A stretch of DNA of 51,306 bases from Oscillospiraceae bacterium (lineage in GTDB: Bacteria; Bacillota; Clostridia; Oscillospirales; Ruminococcaceae): positions 1 to 51,306 of the forward strand of contig JALEOL010000047.1 of the NCBI GenBank assembly GCA_022766785.1. The letters run 5' to 3'. A program made the position numbers and the translations under genes. The notes under the pieces are model-generated. The model worked only from the letters and a program-made list of their open reading frames with translations, was not told the origin of the DNA and searched no databases. Positions 41,179-50,291 of the stretch are shown one piece after another (position 1 is the first letter of the stretch; each line of letters opens with the position of its first letter).

Positions 41179-42234
41179 TCACTTGCCCTCCTTATTGTTG
41201 TGGTCGGGACTGGATATCGAATTTTTAAGCGCTGACTGCAACCCGGCGCCCTCCGAAGCTACGGCGTTCGACAGCGCGCCTGCGGAACGCTTTCCTGCCC
41301 TCTTGAAAGAAGTCTTTGCGGTTTTCTGGATATAGGGTACAGCGAGGAACAGGGCAACTATTACTGCGGAGAACAGCTTTGTGTTATCGGTGGAAAGACC
41401 TATCAGCATAACTATTCTCAGTACAACGAAGTAAACAATGGCGCCGATAGCGGTGAATGCCAGCTTACCTACAAAGTTGAAGTGCTTTCTCAGAATGACA
41501 TCTCCCAGCACCATGCCGATAATTACCGCCGCGAGACCAATAACTATCGCACCTCTGCCCATGTTTACGTCAGCGAAGCCCTGGTACTGCGCCAGAAGCG
41601 CTCCGGAAAGTCCCACGAACCCGTTTGAGAGAACCAGCGCAACGATCGTGGTGCGCTTGGTGTTGATACCCTCTGCCTTGGACATTGCGGAGTTGCAGCC
41701 GGTGGCGCGGATAGACATGCCGTATTCCGTTCCGAAGAACCAGTAAAGCGCAGCGATGATAACCGCCACGAAAAGCAGTGCAGTGCCCACGGTGCGTATG
41801 ATATCGATCGCCTGATTGCCCGCAGTGACATATCTTGATGAGATCACCAGCGGATACTTGTCAACGCTGACAGGCGCATTTGCCTTTCCGTTTATGTCCA
41901 GGTAAACCGAATACAGCGCCAGCTGAGTGAGTATTCCGGCGAGAATGCCCGGGATACCCAGCATGGTGTTGAGCAGCGCCGTGACAAGTCCGGCAGCACA
42001 CCCGGCAAGGAATGCGATAAGCATTGCGACCGGAACGGGCACGCCGTTTGTTATCAGCACGACAGCAGTGACGCCTCCCAGTCCGAGGGAGCCGTCAACG
42101 GTCAGGTCGGCGAAATCCAGGATTTTATAGGTTATGAAAACGCCGATCGCCATTATTCCCCATATCAGCCCCTGCGTGATATCGCCGGGCAGACTGTTAC
42201 CAAATGTAGATAGCTTTGATAAAAATAGATCCAT
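41179..42234 (-). CDS. ABC importer permease (LivH/TrpY-like)
   Basis: A 351-residue inner-membrane permease with about nine hydrophobic segments and the motifs of the branched-chain amino acid permease family (LTVDGSLGLGGVTAVVL, GIPGILAGILTQLALYSVYL, SNGFVGLSGALLAQYQGFADVNMG split here). The partner binding protein belongs to the ABC_sub_bind group (PF04392), some members of which take up tryptophan; the real substrate is not readable from sequence. A basic, Ser-rich tail of about 45 residues extends past the last segment (FKRAGKRSAGALSN). It lies between the binding protein and the ATPase. Confidence 0.93.
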   Translation of the reverse strand: MDLFLSKLSTFGNSLPGDITQGLIWGIMAIGVFITYKILDFADLTVDGSLGLGGVTAVVLITNGVPVPVAMLIAFLAGCAAGLVTALLNTMLGIPGILAGILTQLALYSVYLDINGKANAPVSVDKYPLVISSRYVTAGNQAIDIIRTVGTALLFVAVIIAALYWFFGTEYGMSIRATGCNSAMSKAEGINTKRTTIVALVLSNGFVGLSGALLAQYQGFADVNMGRGAIVIGLAAVIIGMVLGDVILRKHFNFVGKLAFTAIGAIVYFVVLRIVMLIGLSTDNTKLFSAVIVALFLAVPYIQKTAKTSFKRAGKRSAGALSNAVASEGAGLQSALKNSISSPDHNNKEGK

Positions 42235-42300
42235 ATTACTCTCCGATACGATTTTTTGTGCAGCAGTTTTGCCGGAAAAGTGTCTTAATTTACACAGAAG

Positions 42301-42327
42301 CGGGGAACGGACATAGCCCGCACCCCG
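42301..42327 (-). other. Intercistronic hairpin between binding protein and permease genes
   Basis: CGGGG...CCCCG with an inner CGG...CCG pair, without a T-run. In such operons a hairpin here often protects the mRNA of the binding protein, which is needed in excess. Confidence 0.45.
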
Positions 42328-42362
42328 TTTTGCATTAAGTTCGTTATGTATTTTGCTGAAAA

Positions 42363-43409
42363 TTACTCAGCAGCGATAGCCTCGTAGCCCTCGGGAGGCG
42401 TGATACCCAGTTCCTCGCAGATAGCCGGGTTGTACTTCTTGGTTACTGCGGAAGCGTACTTGATCTCCATTGTGCTGATATCAGCGCCGTTTACCAGTAT
42501 CTCGTAAGCCATCTCGCCGGTAGCTCTGCCCAGATCCTCATAGCTTATGGACAGGGTAGCAACGCCGCAGCCCTTGCAGATGCCCTCTTCGCCTGCGATA
42601 ACGGGCTTGCCTGCAGGAACAACTATGTTCTTGATGGTCTCGGTGGAGGAAGCCATGGTGTTATCGGTGGGGATATAGATCACATCGCACTCAGCAGCTG
42701 CTGTTGTGGTAACTGCACTGATCTCGTTGGTATCAGCTGCGCTGTATTCCTTGGCGGTAACGCCTGTGCCTTCCAGAGCCTCGATGAACTTGGTAGCCTG
42801 GTACTTGGAGTTAGCCTCAGAGGAGCAGTAAAGCACGCCTACGGTCTTTGCGTCGGGGAACATCTCGATGAGCATCTTTGCCTGCTCGTCAATGGGAGCC
42901 AGGTCGGAAGTACCGGAGATGTTTCTGCCGGTGGTGCCGTTCCAGTCGTCAATGTCAAGCGCGGTAGCGTAGTCGGTCACGGAAGTGCCCAGGATCGGGA
43001 TAGTGGAGGTAGCTGCGCCTGCTGCCTGGAGTGCGCCTGTAGCGTTCGCCAGGATAAGGTCAACGTTTGCAGCAGCGAAGCCTGTGCAGATAGTGGTGCA
43101 GTTTGTGGACTCGCCGTTTGCGTTCTGCTCGTCAAACTTTACGTTGTCCGCACCCAGCTTCTCGGTGAGCACGTCCTTGAAGCCCTTTGTTGCAGCGTCC
43201 AGAGCCTCGTGCTGAACCAGCTGGCAGATACCGATGCTGTATACCTTGTCAGCAGAGGTATCTGCCGCGGAAGAATCTACCGCAGAGGTGTCAGCTGCGG
43301 AAGAATCCGCCGCAGAGCTTCCGTTGGAATCGGTAGAGCTTGAACAAGCTGCTACAGAGAGTGCCATTGCAGCTGCGGCAATAGCAGCTAAAATCTTCTT
43401 GATCTTCAT
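42363..43409 (-). CDS. ABC importer substrate-binding lipoprotein (PF04392 type)
   Basis: A 348-residue extracellular lipoprotein. The signal peptide (MKIKKILAAIAAAAMALSV) ends in a lipobox AAC, with Cys near residue 22, followed by a Ser/Ala/Asp-rich spacer. The mature part has the two-lobe binding-protein pattern of the ABC_sub_bind family: YSIGICQLVQHEALDAATKGF at the start (split here), FAAANVDLILANATGALQAA, and VGVLYCSSEANSKYQATKF. Relatives include tryptophan-binding TrpX; the ligand here is unknown. AAGGAG lies 8 nt before the ATG. It heads the operon from a consensus-like promoter with a leader of about 85 nt. Confidence 0.93.
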   Translation of the reverse strand: MKIKKILAAIAAAAMALSVAACSSSTDSNGSSAADSSAADTSAVDSSAADTSADKVYSIGICQLVQHEALDAATKGFKDVLTEKLGADNVKFDEQNANGESTNCTTICTGFAAANVDLILANATGALQAAGAATSTIPILGTSVTDYATALDIDDWNGTTGRNISGTSDLAPIDEQAKMLIEMFPDAKTVGVLYCSSEANSKYQATKFIEALEGTGVTAKEYSAADTNEISAVTTTAAAECDVIYIPTDNTMASSTETIKNIVVPAGKPVIAGEEGICKGCGVATLSISYEDLGRATGEMAYEILVNGADISTMEIKYASAVTKKYNPAICEELGITPPEGYEAIAAE

Positions 43410-43501
43410 TGTTGTTTCTCCTTATTGTTTCTGTACTTTATGATTATAATGCTTTGGTGCTTTGCGGCTTTTACTCGCTAAAGCCGTACTCACATACAAT
43501 A

Positions 43502-43530
43502 ATTATATCACATACACCGACAAAGTGCAA
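43502..43530 (-). promoter_or_regulatory. Promoter of the ABC importer operon
   Basis: Minus-strand TTGCAC (43525-43530), 17-bp spacer ending TGA, TATAAT (43502-43507). Confidence 0.85.
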
Positions 43531-43582
43531 CTTATATGCGCCGATTATTTCTGATTTTACGATATTTTTGTGAAATATCTAC

Positions 43583-43602
43583 AAATCACGCCGGCGTGAT
43601 TT
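43583..43602 (-). terminator. Perfect 20-bp palindrome after the CE2 gene
   Basis: AAATCACGCC followed by its exact reverse complement. As RNA it can fold into ATCACG/CGTGAT with a CCGG loop, followed on the minus strand by TTTGTAGATATTT. It lies 35 bp after the esterase stop. It could instead be an operator for the ABC operon, whose promoter lies 53 bp away. Confidence 0.5.
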
Positions 43603-43637
43603 CAACAAAACACACGGATATAATGCCGCACTCCCGG

Positions 43638-44696
43638 TCAGAAGCCCAGAGTGCTCTTGAAATAACCGTACAGCTCGCCTGCCATTTCCTCCTGCTCGGT
43701 GGCGCGGGGGTGTCCGTTCGTGCCCTTTCCGGTGCGGCGGAACCTGAAATGCGATACACGGTCGGAGTTCACTTCGTCCACTATCTCGTCAAGCGCATCG
43801 TCCCATGTGGGGTCGTGACCAAGTATCGTCAGGATCAGCACGAATTTCGCATCGGGGTACTTTTCCATAAGCGTGTGCAGCAGCTTTATGTACTCGTTTT
43901 TCCACATGCGGCGGTATTCCGGGGACTTTATGCGCTCCGGCTCGGGATTGGCGTCGTTCTGCCCGATCGCTATTATCACCGCGTCTGCTGTCCAGCGGCT
44001 GAGATCCCACTGCTTTCTTTCGGCGTAGGGGGAATACTCCAGCTTGTCAAAGCAGCTCACCATTCCTGTAAGCTGGTCGGAGCAGAAGTAACCCGTGCCG
44101 TCCAGCAGCGCGATACCGCCCTGGGCGATGTCGTGAACCTCGGCGTTCAGCTTTCTCGCAAGGCTCAGCGCGTAGGAGAAATGCGAGTTGTCCAGCGTGT
44201 TGCGGTGGTTTTCCGGGTCGCACTGCCCCTCGTAATAGAGGGCTTCGGTGACTTCTCCGGCGGAAACGCTGTCGCCGTACACCTCCAGCTTCATGTCGTA
44301 CTTGTGGCAGGGATTGGAGACCTCGGCGCTTTCGTCCACGGCTATACCCACGAACTCAAGGTAGTTGTGGGCGGCGAGGGTCTTTAGAATCCGCAGTGTG
44401 TGGGGCTTGTCCTCAAGTCCCTCGGCGGCGATGTAAAGCTCGTCCTGGCGCGTTGTGGGGAGCATTATCTTCTTCATCACGCCGTCAACTATCACAGCGA
44501 AATGCGTGACGTCCTGGAAGTTGATGTTTTTCAGAATGACCGCCGCGCTGGTGCCGGTGAAATTCACATCAATATAGCTTCCGGGCCATATCATCACCGG
44601 GCGTTTTGGGTCGTCGAAGTCAATTCTGCCGACATACTGAAAGCAGCCGCTGTCGGCAGGTATCAGCTTTTTTCCTTTTTCTATCGTGTATGCCAT
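43638..44696 (-). CDS. CE2-like acetyl esterase (beta-sandwich plus SGNH domain), no signal peptide
   Basis: A 352-residue protein with the two-domain plan of carbohydrate esterase family 2: an N-terminal jelly-roll-like domain (about 1-125; GRIDFDDPKRPVMIWPGSYIDV, split here) and a C-terminal SGNH domain with block I VYGDSVSAGE (nucleophile Ser143), IAIGQNDANP and the end motif NGHPRATEQEEMA with the catalytic His. Such enzymes remove acetyl groups from xylan or mannan and their oligosaccharides. There is no signal peptide, so it should work on imported sugars in the cytoplasm. AAGGAGAG precedes the ATG. It is the last gene behind lepA, hemW and the FMN protein. Confidence 0.88.
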   Translation of the reverse strand: MAYTIEKGKKLIPADSGCFQYVGRIDFDDPKRPVMIWPGSYIDVNFTGTSAAVILKNINFQDVTHFAVIVDGVMKKIMLPTTRQDELYIAAEGLEDKPHTLRILKTLAAHNYLEFVGIAVDESAEVSNPCHKYDMKLEVYGDSVSAGEVTEALYYEGQCDPENHRNTLDNSHFSYALSLARKLNAEVHDIAQGGIALLDGTGYFCSDQLTGMVSCFDKLEYSPYAERKQWDLSRWTADAVIIAIGQNDANPEPERIKSPEYRRMWKNEYIKLLHTLMEKYPDAKFVLILTILGHDPTWDDALDEIVDEVNSDRVSHFRFRRTGKGTNGHPRATEQEEMAGELYGYFKSTLGF

Positions 44697-44706
44697 ATTT
44701 CTCTCC

Positions 44707-45177
44707 TTATAAATGTACTTTGCAGGATATTTTTTCTATTTCCAGCCGGAAAATGCAGACCGAAGCCAGCTCCTCCGGCGTGAATTCGCAGCTTTCCATG
44801 CCTGCCGCCTGCTTCATCAGGGAGCGCAGTCCGGCGGCTTTTTCCTCCGGGTCGGTGATTATTACGGCGTGACCTGTGCCGATAACGCTGCTGAACGCCG
44901 CCGAATAACCGCAGGGGCTGTCCGCAATGTGCAGCTCGTAGCCGCAGTCCAGCTCAAAGCCAACGTCGCAGCCGCCAAGCATGAGGTCGTATTTCCTGCC
45001 GGCGTTTGCGCCGTGGAAGTAGAAGTACCGCCTGCCGCCATTCTTCACAAAGCCGAAGTTCAGCGGAACGATATACACCTCGCCGTTGTCGTTAAAGCCA
45101 AGCCGGCAACAGTGACAGCGGCGTATTATCCCGTCTATCTGCAGATCATCGGTTATCTCGCGGTCTTTTCTTCTCAT
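44707..45177 (-). CDS. NimA-like FMN-binding protein (pyridoxamine 5'-phosphate oxidase fold)
   Basis: A 156-residue flavin-binding split-barrel protein of the NimA type. Seen features: [11 protein letters not shown] at the start, the metal/haem-like CHCCRLGFNDNGEVYIVPLNFGF (split here), the strand RYFYFHGANAGRKYDLM, and the central SAAFSSVIGTGHAVIITDPEEKAAGL with the loop that usually contacts FMN. Relatives reduce nitro groups or serve as general flavoproteins; the name NimA does not prove drug resistance. GGAGG lies 7 nt before the ATG, and it overlaps the hemW stop by 4 bp. Confidence 0.85.
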   Translation of the reverse strand: MRRKDREITDDLQIDGIIRRCHCCRLGFNDNGEVYIVPLNFGFVKNGGRRYFYFHGANAGRKYDLMLGGCDVGFELDCGYELHIADSPCGYSAAFSSVIGTGHAVIITDPEEKAAGLRSLMKQAAGMESCEFTPEELASVCIFRLEIEKISCKVHL

Positions 45178-46247
45178 AGTCCGTCCTCCTTGTGCGCCAG
45201 CAGCAGCGACACGATATAGTTGTACACCGGGAAGCCCTTTCCGGTGAGTGACAGCCTGCCGTTTTTCAGGCGGTAGTATTCCCCCGGGAGCAGCCGCAGC
45301 GCCTTTTCAAGCGGCTTGTACAGTTCCTCCGGGATACCCTCGGAGAGCCGCAGTCCCATCATCACACGCTCGTCGTAGTCTCCGGGGCTGTCGTCGGTGA
45401 TCTCCACAGGCTGGCGTGGTTCTGCGATGAACCGCCGCAAGTCTTTCGGCACAGCGAAGCGCTTTCCACCATAGAACGAGTGCGCCGCCGCGCCTATGCC
45501 GAGATATTCCTCGTCACGCCAGTATTTGAGATTGTGGCGGCACTGATACCCCTCTCTGGCAAAGTTGGATATCTCATACTGAACGAACCCGTGCTTTTCG
45601 CAAAGCTGCCGGCAGAGAGCGTACAGATCAGCCATTTGTTCATCGTCCGCCATGTCCTTTGGGGGGGATTTGCCGAACGGGGTCGCCGGCTCTAACGTCA
45701 GCATATACGCGGAGATGTGCTGCACGGGAAGCTCCGCGAGCCGCTCTATTGTGTCCGAAAGGGACTGCGCCGTCTGTCCGGGAACTCCCAGCATAACGTC
45801 CGCGGAAATGTTGTCAAACCCGGCTTTCTGCGCCGATATTATAAGCTGCTCTGCCTGAGCGGAATCATGCAGCCTGCCCAGCTGTTTCAGTTCGTTGTCC
45901 TGCATGGACTGCACACCGACAGAAATGCGGTTTACCCCGGCTTTTCTCATTGCCGTAAGAGTATCCGGGTCTGCGCTTGCCGGGTTACATTCGGCAGTGA
46001 TTTCAGCGCCCGGTGCGATATCCGCTGCGGAAAGTATCTCACCCATGTGCTCCGCGATAAGGTTCGGCGTTCCTCCGCCAAAATACACGGTGTCGAACCT
46101 TTCGTGGTAATGCCGCAGATTTCTCGCCACCGCCGCAGCGTAATCCGCACGCAGACTTTCCGCACCGGCAACGGAGTAGAAGTCGCAGTAGGGGCATTTT
46201 CGCACGCAGAACGGGACGTGTATATACAGTCCCCGGTAATTACTCAT
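45174..46247 (-). CDS. hemW: HemW-like radical SAM heme chaperone
   Basis: A 357-residue protein of the HemW group, long annotated as oxygen-independent coproporphyrinogen oxidase but now thought to hand heme to membrane proteins. The radical SAM motif is [12 protein letters not shown] (Cys-x3-Cys-x2-Cys), followed by [21 protein letters not shown], and the C-terminal motif [12 protein letters not shown]. The fourth Cys of the coproporphyrinogen oxidase motif (CxC after the third) is absent, which fits HemW. It overlaps the lepA stop by 8 bp. The start ATG lies in the end of lepA, so translation is coupled. Confidence 0.94.
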   Translation of the reverse strand: MSNYRGLYIHVPFCVRKCPYCDFYSVAGAESLRADYAAAVARNLRHYHERFDTVYFGGGTPNLIAEHMGEILSAADIAPGAEITAECNPASADPDTLTAMRKAGVNRISVGVQSMQDNELKQLGRLHDSAQAEQLIISAQKAGFDNISADVMLGVPGQTAQSLSDTIERLAELPVQHISAYMLTLEPATPFGKSPPKDMADDEQMADLYALCRQLCEKHGFVQYEISNFAREGYQCRHNLKYWRDEEYLGIGAAAHSFYGGKRFAVPKDLRRFIAEPRQPVEITDDSPGDYDERVMMGLRLSEGIPEELYKPLEKALRLLPGEYYRLKNGRLSLTGKGFPVYNYIVSLLLAHKEDGL

Positions 46248-48057
46248 CGTCCAGCTTCAGCACAGCCATGAATGCCTCCTGCGGCACCTCGACAGTACCG
46301 AACGCCCTCATGCGCTTCTTGCCCTCTTTCTGCTTTTCGAGGAGCTTCTTCTTGCGGGTGATATCGCCGCCGTAGCACTTGGCGAGAACGTCCTTGCGCA
46401 GTGCCTTGATAGTTTCCCTTGCGATTATCTTGCCGCCCACAGCCGCCTGTATCGGTATCTCGAACAGCTGACGGGGGATATGCTCTTTCAGCTTCTCCGC
46501 CATTTTGCGTGCACGCTCGTATGCCTTGTCGGTGTGCACGATGAACGAAAGTGCGTCGATAACGTCGCCGTTCAAGAGTATATCCAGCTTGACGAGCTTT
46601 GACGGAACAAAGCCCATCATCTCGTAATCATAGCTTGCGTAGCCCCGGGTGCGTGACTTCAGCGCGTCGAAGAAGTCGTATACTATCTCGTTGAGTGGAA
46701 GCTCGTAGTGCAGGTCAACTCTTGTTTCATCGATGTATTTCATGTCACGGAAGACGCCGCGGCGGTTCTGGCAAAGCTCCATGATATTGCCGACATACTC
46801 GGAGGGCGCGTAAACATGGGCGTTCACCATAGGCTCGTAAGCCTGGGCTATTTCGGAGGGGTCGGGGTAGTTCGTGGGGTTGTCTATCATCTTCACGCTG
46901 CCGTCGGTAAGCTCTATCTTGTACACAACGGAGGGAGCAGTGGTGATGATATCTAGGTTGTATTCGCGCTCGATACGCTCCTGGATTATCTCCATGTGCA
47001 GCAGTCCCAGGAAGCCGCACCTGAAGCCGAATCCCAGCGCCACGGAGGTCTCCGGCTCAAAGCTGAGGGACGCGTCGTTCAGCTGGAGCTTTTCCAGTGC
47101 TTCGCGCAGGTCAACGTACTTTGCGCCGTCCGCAGGGTAGATACCGCTGAACACCATGGGATTTACCTCACGGTAGCCTGCGAGCGGCTCTGCGGCAGGG
47201 TCATCGGCGGAGGTCACGGTGTCGCCGACCTTTGTTTCGCCGATAGACTTAATGGAAGCCGCGATGTAGCCGACCTCTCCGGCTTTCAGTCCGGAGCAGG
47301 GCACTAACTCAGTCGCGCCCATTACGCCGGTCTCGACAACGGTGAACTCCGCGCCGGTAGCCATCATGCGTATACGGTCGCCGGGCTTCACGCTGCCCTC
47401 TTTCACACGGATATAGGTTATTACGCCCTTGTAGCTGTCGTAGTAGCTGTCGAATATCAGCGCCTTGAGCGGAGCGTCGGGGTCGCCCTTGGGGGCGGGA
47501 ATGGAATTTACCACTGCTTCCATTACGGCGTGGATATTTATGCCCATTTTTGCGGATATCTCCGGGGCGTCCATTGCCGGGATACCGATGACGTTCTCGA
47601 CCTCCTCCTTGACCTGCTCGGGGTGGGCGGAGGGGAGGTCTATCTTGTTGATGACCGGAACTACCTCCAGGTCGTTTTCCACCGCAAGATAGGTGTTGGC
47701 AAGGGTCTGAGCCTCTATTCCCTGGGAAGCGTCCACGATGAGCAGAGCGCCCTCGCACGCCACCAGGGAGCGCGATACCTCGTAGTTGAAGTCCACATGA
47801 CCGGGGGTGTCGATGAGGTTGAAGATGTAGTCCTCGCCGTTGTCGGCATGGTATTTCAGCCGGACTGCGCGCGCCTTTATCGTGATGCCGCGCTCGCGCT
47901 CGATGTCCATGTTATCGAGCAGCTGCTCCTCCATGTCGCGCAGGGCTACGGTCTGGGTCTGCTCCAGTATCCTGTCCGCGAGGGTGGATTTGCCGTGGTC
48001 TATGTGTGCGATTATGCAGAAGTTTCGTATTCTGTCGAGATAGCTGGTATCAGCCAT
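46240..48057 (-). CDS. lepA: Elongation factor 4 (LepA), ribosome-associated GTPase
   Basis: A 605-residue GTPase that binds the ribosome and affects elongation and subunit assembly. The G1 motif is [10 protein letters not shown]3 is DTPGHVDF, and G4 is NKID; the C-terminal LepA-specific domain ends with the basic [16 protein letters not shown] and [14 protein letters not shown]. Length is the family norm. AAAGGA lies 10 nt before the ATG. It heads an operon with hemW, a NimA-like gene and a CE2 esterase, all within 10 bp of each other. I could not place a promoter with confidence; the spacer holds a CCGCAG/CTGCGG hairpin. Confidence 0.98.
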   Translation of the reverse strand: MADTSYLDRIRNFCIIAHIDHGKSTLADRILEQTQTVALRDMEEQLLDNMDIERERGITIKARAVRLKYHADNGEDYIFNLIDTPGHVDFNYEVSRSLVACEGALLIVDASQGIEAQTLANTYLAVENDLEVVPVINKIDLPSAHPEQVKEEVENVIGIPAMDAPEISAKMGINIHAVMEAVVNSIPAPKGDPDAPLKALIFDSYYDSYKGVITYIRVKEGSVKPGDRIRMMATGAEFTVVETGVMGATELVPCSGLKAGEVGYIAASIKSIGETKVGDTVTSADDPAAEPLAGYREVNPMVFSGIYPADGAKYVDLREALEKLQLNDASLSFEPETSVALGFGFRCGFLGLLHMEIIQERIEREYNLDIITTAPSVVYKIELTDGSVKMIDNPTNYPDPSEIAQAYEPMVNAHVYAPSEYVGNIMELCQNRRGVFRDMKYIDETRVDLHYELPLNEIVYDFFDALKSRTRGYASYDYEMMGFVPSKLVKLDILLNGDVIDALSFIVHTDKAYERARKMAEKLKEHIPRQLFEIPIQAAVGGKIIARETIKALRKDVLAKCYGGDITRKKKLLEKQKEGKKRMRAFGTVEVPQEAFMAVLKLDDE

Positions 48058-48119
48058 TGATTTCAGTTCCTTTCATGAGGTTTGGTATTTTCCGCAGCGG
48101 CTGCGGATATATGGCTTTA

Positions 48120-48222
48120 AGGCGAAATTTGTGCGGCTTGGCAGCGAAGCGTATTCCGGTAGGAAAACCGCTGCAAGTGAGCGGACGGAAAACGCGTCAG
48201 CCGTTAATTGTGCGGTGTTTCC
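48120..48222. repeat. Diverged copy of the 50-51 kb spacer element
   Basis: GCGAAATTTGTGC at its left and AGCCGTTAATTGTGCGGTGTT at its right match the two ends of the right-edge copy near 51.2 kb. The middle has drifted. It overlaps the 3' end of the acyltransferase gene. Confidence 0.6.
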
Positions 48223-49208
48223 TTTTGCTTCGGATATAGCCCGATACACCACGGCAGCAGCTTTTCCAGCAGCTTATAGATACCGCAGCATATCGCGATA
48301 GTTACCGCCGTTACCGCCAGTGATATCAGCAGGTCTGTCCGCAGCGTATCGGTGGGGGAACCTGCCGCCATTGAAACGAGCTTCAGCAGCACCCGGTATA
48401 TGGGACCGTGAATGCAGAGTATCACAAGGGTCATTCTGCCGACAGCCGGGAGCACCGGGGCTTTTTCCAGTGCCATTGACAGCGCGGCGAACCCCAATGT
48501 GCCGACCACAGCGCATACCGCCCACATCAGCCCGGAGGTGAGGTGCAGCAGGTACAGTGTGACGCTTATTCCCAGAAAAACGGCGGCGCAGGACAGCTTT
48601 ACGGGTATATTGAACCTTTCCGCCCGGTGAAGAACACCTGTCCCTGCGGCAAGCTCTCCCAGCGCGAACAGCCCGAGAAATCCCAGCGCACGGTCGGCTC
48701 CCCAGGGAAGCGACGGCAGAGGGAACATCATATACGCGATACAGCACGCCGCGCAGACTATACGGCAGGGGATCGGCTTTATCAGCCGGTAAAGTATGTT
48801 ATACACCACCGCAGTGAGGAAGTAGCAGGGCAGGAACCACAGGTGCGAGTGGAACTCCAGGTGCTGCATATCTCCTATCACAAGCCCTGCCAGGCAGTCC
48901 GTCAGGCTCATGGAGATATCGCGCCAGCGGTTTTCTATAAGGCAGAAATACAGCACCGTCAACAACCCGAAAAAGGCGTAGGGCACCAGTATCCGGAACG
49001 CCCGGCGCTTTATGTCGGCGAGAATGTCCCTGGGTCGGAAAACTATACCGCCCACGATGAAAAACAGAGGCACATGGAACGTATACAGCCACCCCAGCAC
49101 GTTTTCCTGCTGGTAGATATGCCCGAATGCAACGGCGGCTATTCCGAAGAATTTCAGTATATCCACCCAGCGCAGCCTGTCGTTCGTCGAATTATACAAC
49201 ATTGGCAT
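48204..49208 (-). CDS. Membrane acyltransferase, family 3 (OafA/fucose-O-acetylase type)
   Basis: A 334-residue integral membrane protein with about ten hydrophobic segments, of the acyltransferase-3 family that O-acetylates glycans or lipids. Seen motifs: RLRWVDILKFFGIAAVAFGH at the N terminus with the conserved His, FHVPLFFIVGGIVF, and the loop HLEFHSHLWFLPCYF. The last residues KETPHN and the stop codon come from the right part of a spacer repeat, so the tail may have been reshaped by insertion. The ATG at 49208 lies inside the upstream gene (17-bp overlap) with GAGG about 7 nt before it. Substrate unknown. Confidence 0.9.
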   Translation of the reverse strand: MPMLYNSTNDRLRWVDILKFFGIAAVAFGHIYQQENVLGWLYTFHVPLFFIVGGIVFRPRDILADIKRRAFRILVPYAFFGLLTVLYFCLIENRWRDISMSLTDCLAGLVIGDMQHLEFHSHLWFLPCYFLTAVVYNILYRLIKPIPCRIVCAACCIAYMMFPLPSLPWGADRALGFLGLFALGELAAGTGVLHRAERFNIPVKLSCAAVFLGISVTLYLLHLTSGLMWAVCAVVGTLGFAALSMALEKAPVLPAVGRMTLVILCIHGPIYRVLLKLVSMAAGSPTDTLRTDLLISLAVTAVTIAICCGIYKLLEKLLPWCIGLYPKQKETPHN

Positions 49209-49905
49209 CGTCCGCCTCTATCTTGTCCACCAGGTCGTCAAGTATCCTCTCGAAGCTCTCGTCCTTGCGGTAGGGCATTTCGAAGTCCTTCCATGCCTCG
49301 TTCTTGAGTATCTGCCTGATGACCAGCTTGTCCTTATCCTTGTTCTTGGTGATTATCGCCTCGGAGTACTCACGCAGCGGCGCGAATGAGCCGTACTCTC
49401 CCTCCAGCCGGTAGATTATGAACTCGCCGAACTGGTACGCCGTCACGCCGTTTCCCTCGGTCAGAAGCTTCACAGCAGCGTTTTCTACGTCCACGCTTCC
49501 GCTGGGGAGGGTTATTCCTGCCAGTGGGATATGCGCGGTGTGAGCCTTTTCGTGCTCGCCTGCAACGTTTTTGTAATCCTCCTCGTTGTACACGAATGTG
49601 CTGTCGTAGAGATAGTACTCGTTTTTCTGTCCGGTAGTGCACTGCACCACTACATATTTCTCCGTTCCGCTTTCCTTGGTGAACACCTCGTCGTGCGGCG
49701 CGTAGAATATGCCGATAACGAATTTTATCCCCCACATGAAAAGCCCGGTGCACACAAGCACGATCAGCATTGGCAGTATCTTCAGGAATGCCGCTTTTCC
49801 CTTTGACATTCCGGTGTATTCGCCGTCTGCTGCTTCGGCGGTCTGCTCCGTTTCAGCCGGAGTTTCCGTGGTCTTTTCGTTTTTTGTTTCTTTCAGCTCG
49901 TCCAT
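49192..49905 (-). CDS. Single-pass membrane protein of unknown function
   Basis: A 237-residue protein. The first 35 residues are Glu/Thr-rich and cytoplasmic (MDELKETKNEKTTETP), then one transmembrane segment (about 42-65, ILPMLIVLVCTGLFMWGI), then an extracellular region that looks structured (YVVVQCTTGQKNEYYLYD, FGEFIIYRLEGEYGSF) with an acidic tail. I recognise no family. AAAGGA lies 5 nt before the ATG at 49905; the longer frame from 50031 runs through the promoter. It is co-transcribed with the acyltransferase it overlaps. Confidence 0.82.
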   Translation of the reverse strand: MDELKETKNEKTTETPAETEQTAEAADGEYTGMSKGKAAFLKILPMLIVLVCTGLFMWGIKFVIGIFYAPHDEVFTKESGTEKYVVVQCTTGQKNEYYLYDSTFVYNEEDYKNVAGEHEKAHTAHIPLAGITLPSGSVDVENAAVKLLTEGNGVTAYQFGEFIIYRLEGEYGSFAPLREYSEAIITKNKDKDKLVIRQILKNEAWKDFEMPYRKDESFERILDDLVDKIEADDANVV

Positions 49906-49945
49906 GATCGTCCTTTCAGAGTTCCTGTTTGCAGTATACAAATTC

Positions 49946-49974
49946 ATTATAGCATATTCCTGCGGAAATGTTAA
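49946..49974 (-). promoter_or_regulatory. Promoter of the acyltransferase operon
   Basis: Minus-strand TTAACA (49969-49974), 17-bp spacer ending TGC, TATAAT (49946-49951). Confidence 0.78.
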
Positions 49975-50058
49975 GGGGTTATCGCAAAAAACTCTCATAT
50001 TATTGATTTCTGGAAAGTTTTTCTGTTTCAACGTAATTTATCTATAGGTCATATCTAA

Positions 50059-50229
50059 GGAAGCACTGATTAAATCACGCCTGACGGCTTGGCACGCATC
50101 TTGCTTGCATATTTTCCGTCATCTTGCACAAATTTCGCTTGACGGACGGCAGCCCGCCTGCGCTCAATTTGTACAATCTGACGAAAAATCTGCTGCGCAA
50201 TCTGCGCACCAGATTTAATCAGTGCTTCC
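50059..50229. repeat. MITE-like element with 18-bp terminal inverted repeats
   Basis: Ends GGAAGCACTGATTAAATC (50059-50076) and its exact reverse complement (50212-50229). The tetranucleotide CTAA flanks both sides (50055-50058 and 50230-50233), a likely target duplication. The inner part (50092-50192) matches the right-edge element at about 51168-51264 in inverted orientation. No gene. Confidence 0.88.
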
Positions 50230-50231
50230 CT

Positions 50232-50291
50232 AAAACAATATGCGTCAAAAATGATACAGATAAAACAAAATGCTTCGAAAACGATACAGAT
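50232..50291. repeat. 30-bp tandem duplication after pnuC
   Basis: Two adjacent 30-bp units (50232-50261 and 50262-50291) differ at four positions and both end in GATACAGAT. The second ends next to the pnuC stop codon. Confidence 0.75.

Noticed and set aside
44707-45177. Call of a nitroimidazole resistance gene
   Set aside because: The fold is NimA-like, but sequence alone does not show nitroreductase activity or resistance.
48092-48106. CCGCAG/CTGCGG hairpin before lepA as a terminator
   Set aside because: There is no T-run on either strand after the stem.
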